NCBI GenBank assembly: GCA_905215595.1
Contig: CAJMQZ010000022.1
Coordinates: 1-23,109 of the forward strand
Reading direction: 5' to 3'
Origin: an uncultured bacterium
GTDB lineage: Bacteria > Bacillota > Clostridia > Oscillospirales > Ruminococcaceae
Length of the DNA: 23,109 nt
Under the pieces are notes generated by a model that was not told the DNA's origin, made no database searches, and saw only the letters and a list, made by a program, of their open reading frames with translations. This document shows, piece by piece, positions 20,913 to 23,109 of this stretch; within the stretch, counting starts at the first letter, position 1, and the number at the start of each line of letters is the position of its first letter. The position numbers and the translations under genes were made by a program.

Positions 20913-21479
20913 ATGAAACTCGAGCGCAAAGTCCGTCTGTGCAGCGCTGCCGCTGCTGTCCTGATCGCCGCCATCGCCCTGACCGGCTGCGGCGGTTCCA
21001 AGTCCACTGCTTCTTCCGCAGCTGCTTCTTCTGTGGCTGCTTCCACCGCTGCTGCCACCGACAACAGCTGCGGCGAGGGCGTGACCTGGGCACTGGCTGA
21101 CGGCACCCTGACCATCAGCGGCACCGGCCGTATGACCAACTTCACCAAGGACGCTCCGGCTCCCTGGGCTGATCAGGCCGACCAGATCACCACCGTTGAG
21201 GTGGAGGGCACCGTTACCAGCGTGGGCGCTACCGCCTTCAAGGACTGCACTGCCCTGACCACCGTGAACATTGCTGACGGCGTGGAGTACATCGAGGCCG
21301 GCGCCTTCAACGGCTGCACCGCTTTGACCGAGGTCAACATCCCCCTGAGCGTGGGCTACATCAAGACCGGCGCTTTCAAGGACTGCAACGCCCTGACCAG
21401 CGTGACCATCCGCGACAACTGCCGTCTGGATATGAATGTGTTCCCCGATACCGTGGAGGTCAACCGCGCCGAGGGCTAA
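20913..21479 (+). CDS. BspA-type leucine-rich-repeat lipoprotein
   Basis: This 188-residue surface protein has a Sec-type lipoprotein signal (basic start, hydrophobic core, L-T-G-C with Cys26). A Ser/Ala-rich linker of about 25 residues follows, then the module G-V-T-W-A-L-A-D-G-T-L-T-I-S-G-T-G that usually precedes BspA-like repeats. Three LRR_5-type repeats follow (A-F-K-D-C-T-A-L-T-T-V, A-F-N-G-C-T-A-L-T-E-V, A-F-K-D-C-N-A-L-T-S-V). Such domains mediate protein or surface binding. It is much shorter than typical BspA proteins and lacks a C-terminal anchor. AGAGG lies about 11 bases upstream of the ATG. Codon use is highly biased (GCC, GGC, ACC, AAG). The histidine phosphatase gene starts 38 bases downstream and probably shares the transcript. 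Confidence 0.85.
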   Translation: MKLERKVRLCSAAAAVLIAAIALTGCGGSKSTASSAAASSVAASTAAATDNSCGEGVTWALADGTLTISGTGRMTNFTKDAPAPWADQADQITTVEVEGTVTSVGATAFKDCTALTTVNIADGVEYIEAGAFNGCTALTEVNIPLSVGYIKTGAFKDCNALTSVTIRDNCRLDMNVFPDTVEVNRAEG

Positions 21480-21517
21480 GCCCCGTCCGTAATTCTGAAC
21501 CAAAAGAGGTGTGATCC

Positions 21518-22192
21518 ATGAAAACCTTCAAGCTTCATCTCATCCGCCACGGCATGACGGCGGGCAATTTGCAGGGCCTGTACATCGGCAGCGGCACCGA
21601 CCTGCCCCTGTGCGACGAGGGACGCGCCCAGCTGGCTGACCTGAAGGAGCGGTTCGCCTACCCGCAGGTAGACACCGTTTTTTCCTCCCCCCTGCTGCGT
21701 GCGGTGGAGACTGCCAACATCCTGTTCCCCGGGGCTGCCCACCAGTTTACGGTGCACGATCTGCGGGAAGCCGGTTTTGGCAAGTTTGAGGGGCGTCCGG
21801 TGAAGGATCTCGTCCACGACGAGGACTTCAAAAAGTGGATCACCCCGGGCTCCGGCTATCTGCCGGAGGGCGCAGAGCCCACCGAGCAGTTCCACGCCCG
21901 CTGCGCCGACAGCCTTATGAAGCTGTTTGAGTACATGATCCGCATGGACGTTACCGAGGCCGCCTGTGTGACCCACGGCGGCGTGATCATGAGTATGCTC
22001 AGCCAGCGCGCCGTGCCCACCCGCCGCCCCGAGCAGTGGATGGCAGACCCGGGCTGCGGCTACACCGTGCAGACCGATGTGCAGCTGTGGATGCGGGACA
22101 AGCTGGTGGAGGCCATTGACATCGTACCCTTTGGCTACGCCGACACCCTGCAGGGGCAGGCCGAAGCCGAGGAGAACGAGGCCTACGAATAA
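21518..22192 (+). CDS. Histidine phosphatase family protein
   Basis: This 224-residue cytosolic enzyme belongs to the phosphoglycerate-mutase-like histidine phosphatases. The catalytic H-L-I-R-H-G-M-T stretch has phospho-His11; S-S-P-L-L-R-A-V-E-T-A supplies the second Arg; E-A-G-F-G-K-F-E-G-R gives the catalytic Glu; and V-T-H-G-G is the C-terminal His. All four are intact, so it should be active on a small phosphorylated compound. The substrate (phosphosugar, nucleotide-loop intermediate or other) cannot be told. The C-terminal tail is acidic (E-A-E-E-N-E-A). AAAGAGG precedes the ATG by about 9 bases. It is 38 bases behind the BspA-type lipoprotein and is followed by no clear terminator. 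Confidence 0.88.
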   Translation: MKTFKLHLIRHGMTAGNLQGLYIGSGTDLPLCDEGRAQLADLKERFAYPQVDTVFSSPLLRAVETANILFPGAAHQFTVHDLREAGFGKFEGRPVKDLVHDEDFKKWITPGSGYLPEGAEPTEQFHARCADSLMKLFEYMIRMDVTEAACVTHGGVIMSMLSQRAVPTRRPEQWMADPGCGYTVQTDVQLWMRDKLVEAIDIVPFGYADTLQGQAEAEENEAYE

Positions 22193-22220
22193 ACAAAGGG
22201 TTACAGTTTCCCGCTGCCCC

Positions 22221-22249
22221 TTGACAGAACGCGCAGAATCCTTTATTGT
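22221..22249 (+). promoter_or_regulatory. Promoter of Tat protein 4
   Basis: TTGACA (22221-22226) and TATTGT (22244-22249) are separated by 17 bases, hexamer for hexamer the same as the promoter of paralogue 2. Confidence 0.75.
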
Positions 22250-22289
22250 TAAAGGGTAGTATTGTATCGTATACAGGAGGAACGCTGTC

Positions 22290-22895
22290 ATGTCCCAATC
22301 CATCTCCCGCCGGTCATTCCTGAAATGTGCCGGTTCCGGTGCGGTCAGCCTTGCGGCTGCGCTGCTTACCGGGGTCTGTGCTGCGGCGCAGCAGCCGTGT
22401 CTTGCGGGCGAGCCTGCCCTGCTGGACGGCAAAACCGCCGTGGAGCTGCTGGGCTATGCCTCGGCACCGGAGCTGGGCGGCGTGCTGGTGTACCTCTCGG
22501 TGGAAAACCTCTCGGCAGCCAGCCTGCCGGTGGATACCAGCTATCTGCAAAGCCGGGGACTGCGTACCCGGGAGCAGTTGTACAGCATGGGCACTGGTGT
22601 GACCGCTGCCTGCAACGGTCAGAGCGTGCCATGCGGCAGCTTTGCCGCCCCGCTGTACAGCGAGAACGCGGCGGACGCCTCGGTGTTCACCCTGAACCTT
22701 GCCGCCGGACGCGGTGCGCTGCTGCACTGCTTCTGCGCCGTGCCGGAGGACTGGCAGACCCTTGCGCTGACATGGCACCCGGACTTTGCCGCCGGGCGCA
22801 GCGCCATCTTTACGGTGCGCCGCGACGCTGATGAAGCCGATTTAGGCCCCGTGCCCACCACCCCCGCCGAGGTCGGCAGTGTGGTAGACCTGTAA
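22290..22895 (+). CDS. Tat-exported small protein, paralogue 4
   Basis: This 201-residue protein begins like its three relatives, with S-R-R-S-F-L-K (Arg7-Arg8), a hydrophobic core and Cys30. Its lipobox reads L-L-T-G-V-C, with Val where Gly, Ala or Ser is normal, so lipidation is doubtful; it may be released by signal peptidase after A-A-A. The mature part lines up with paralogue 3, best in V-P-E-D-W-Q-T-L-A-L-T-W against V-P-K-D-W-K-Q-L-K-V-T-Y and in the L-Y-S-E-N/L-Y-N-A-N segment. Strands V-L-V-Y-L-S-V-E-N and A-I-F-T-V fit a small beta-sandwich. No catalytic motif is seen. AGGAGG lies 9 bases before the ATG. It has a consensus promoter and a strong terminator, so it is a single-gene unit separated from the other three by about 3 kb. 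Confidence 0.75.
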   Translation: MSQSISRRSFLKCAGSGAVSLAAALLTGVCAAAQQPCLAGEPALLDGKTAVELLGYASAPELGGVLVYLSVENLSAASLPVDTSYLQSRGLRTREQLYSMGTGVTAACNGQSVPCGSFAAPLYSENAADASVFTLNLAAGRGALLHCFCAVPEDWQTLALTWHPDFAAGRSAIFTVRRDADEADLGPVPTTPAEVGSVVDL

Positions 22896-22904
22896 CAGCA
22901 GAAC

Positions 22905-22946
22905 AAAAGAGCCATTGCACGAATGACGTGCAATGGCTCTTTTTTG
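22905..22946 (+). terminator. Terminator after Tat protein 4
   Basis: A perfect 16-bp stem (22905-22920 with 22928-22943, core GAGCCATTGCAC) has a 7-base loop and ends in a run of Ts. The A-run on its left makes it potentially bidirectional. Confidence 0.9.
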
Positions 22947-22955
22947 TTTGCTGAG

Positions 22956-22998
22956 ACCCTCTCAGTCATCGCCTGCGGCGTGCCAGATTTCTCCGAGG
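22956..22998 (+). repeat. Dispersed GC-rich repeat, copy 4
   Basis: ACCCTCTCAGTCATCGC, then GTGCCAG and CTCCGAGG, match copy 1 (8059-8106) over the first part; the second half is more diverged. It lies just after the terminator of Tat protein 4. Confidence 0.65.
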
Positions 22999-23066
22999 TC
23001 GAGACGATTTGAAATGGCCTCCGCTGTGCTCTGGCCATAATCAGCGGAAGAATGATTTTAAATTTC

Positions 23067-23102
23067 GGGTTACAGGAAAGTCTGCGGACTTTCCTGTAAC
23101 CC
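23067..23102. repeat. 16-bp perfect hairpin at the window end
   Basis: GGGTTACAGGAAAGTC (23067-23082) pairs perfectly with 23087-23102 around the loop TGCG. No T-run is visible before the window ends, so it is more likely a palindromic intergenic repeat than a terminator. The interval 22999-23066 shows nothing I can name. Confidence 0.6.
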
Positions 23103-23109
23103 ATTTTCA

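Overview
The window looks like chromosomal DNA of a GC-rich, low-copy-repeat gut Clostridium relative (Bacillota, Oscillospiraceae; Faecalibacterium or a close neighbour is my best guess). The reasons are strong AGGAGG-type ribosome binding sites, sigma-A style promoters, an eukaryotic-type NADP isocitrate dehydrogenase, many short rho-independent terminators, and a dispersed GC-rich repeat that begins ACCCTCTCAGTC. The genus is an inference from style; no 16S or other marker gene is present.

Layout. 1-1046: the end of a ricin-type lectin-domain protein, then a Nudix hydrolase. 1047-4192: an amino-sugar block with a GlcNAc-type PTS EIIC-EIIB permease (nagE) and GlcNAc-6-P deacetylase (nagA), each with its own promoter and terminator, so imported GlcNAc-6-P can be deacetylated at once. 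4207-7981 (minus): a run of CDF metal exporter, PLP aminotransferase and isocitrate dehydrogenase, closely spaced and likely co-transcribed from one promoter at 7953-7981. 8031-8313: an intergenic patch holding three copies of the dispersed repeat between 20-bp direct repeats, ending in a terminator.

8377-12338: a compact amino-acid catabolic system. On the minus strand ridA, a cysteine desulfidase (CyuA/CdsB family) and a DAACS-family symporter form an operon; a YheO/DauR-type regulator is transcribed divergently. Read together: uptake of a thiol or hydroxy amino acid, its elimination to 2-aminoacrylate, and removal of that toxic enamine by RidA. The shared promoter region carries well-formed promoters and several TGAGAA-containing inverted repeats.

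12410-17288: a visibly AT-richer segment (to about 16.1 kb) with a membrane-anchored EreA/ChaN-like enzyme, a divergently transcribed LytTR response regulator and AgrC-like sensor kinase, and an unrecognised 50-residue ORF. It is followed by an esterase-like alpha/beta hydrolase and a YaiI/YqxD protein that overlap by ATGA. 17316-17624: a tRNA-Ser(CGA) on the minus strand, its promoter and terminator, and a second copy of the terminator plus the last 15 bases of the tRNA.

17703-22943: four paralogous small exported proteins, each with a twin-arginine signal (Arg pair at 7-8, Cys at exactly residue 30) and a small beta-rich domain of unknown function. Among them lie an XRE regulator, a BspA-type leucine-rich-repeat lipoprotein and a histidine phosphatase. 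This Tat-type lipoprotein family is the most likely undescribed system in the window. The end carries another copy of the dispersed repeat and a 16-bp perfect hairpin.
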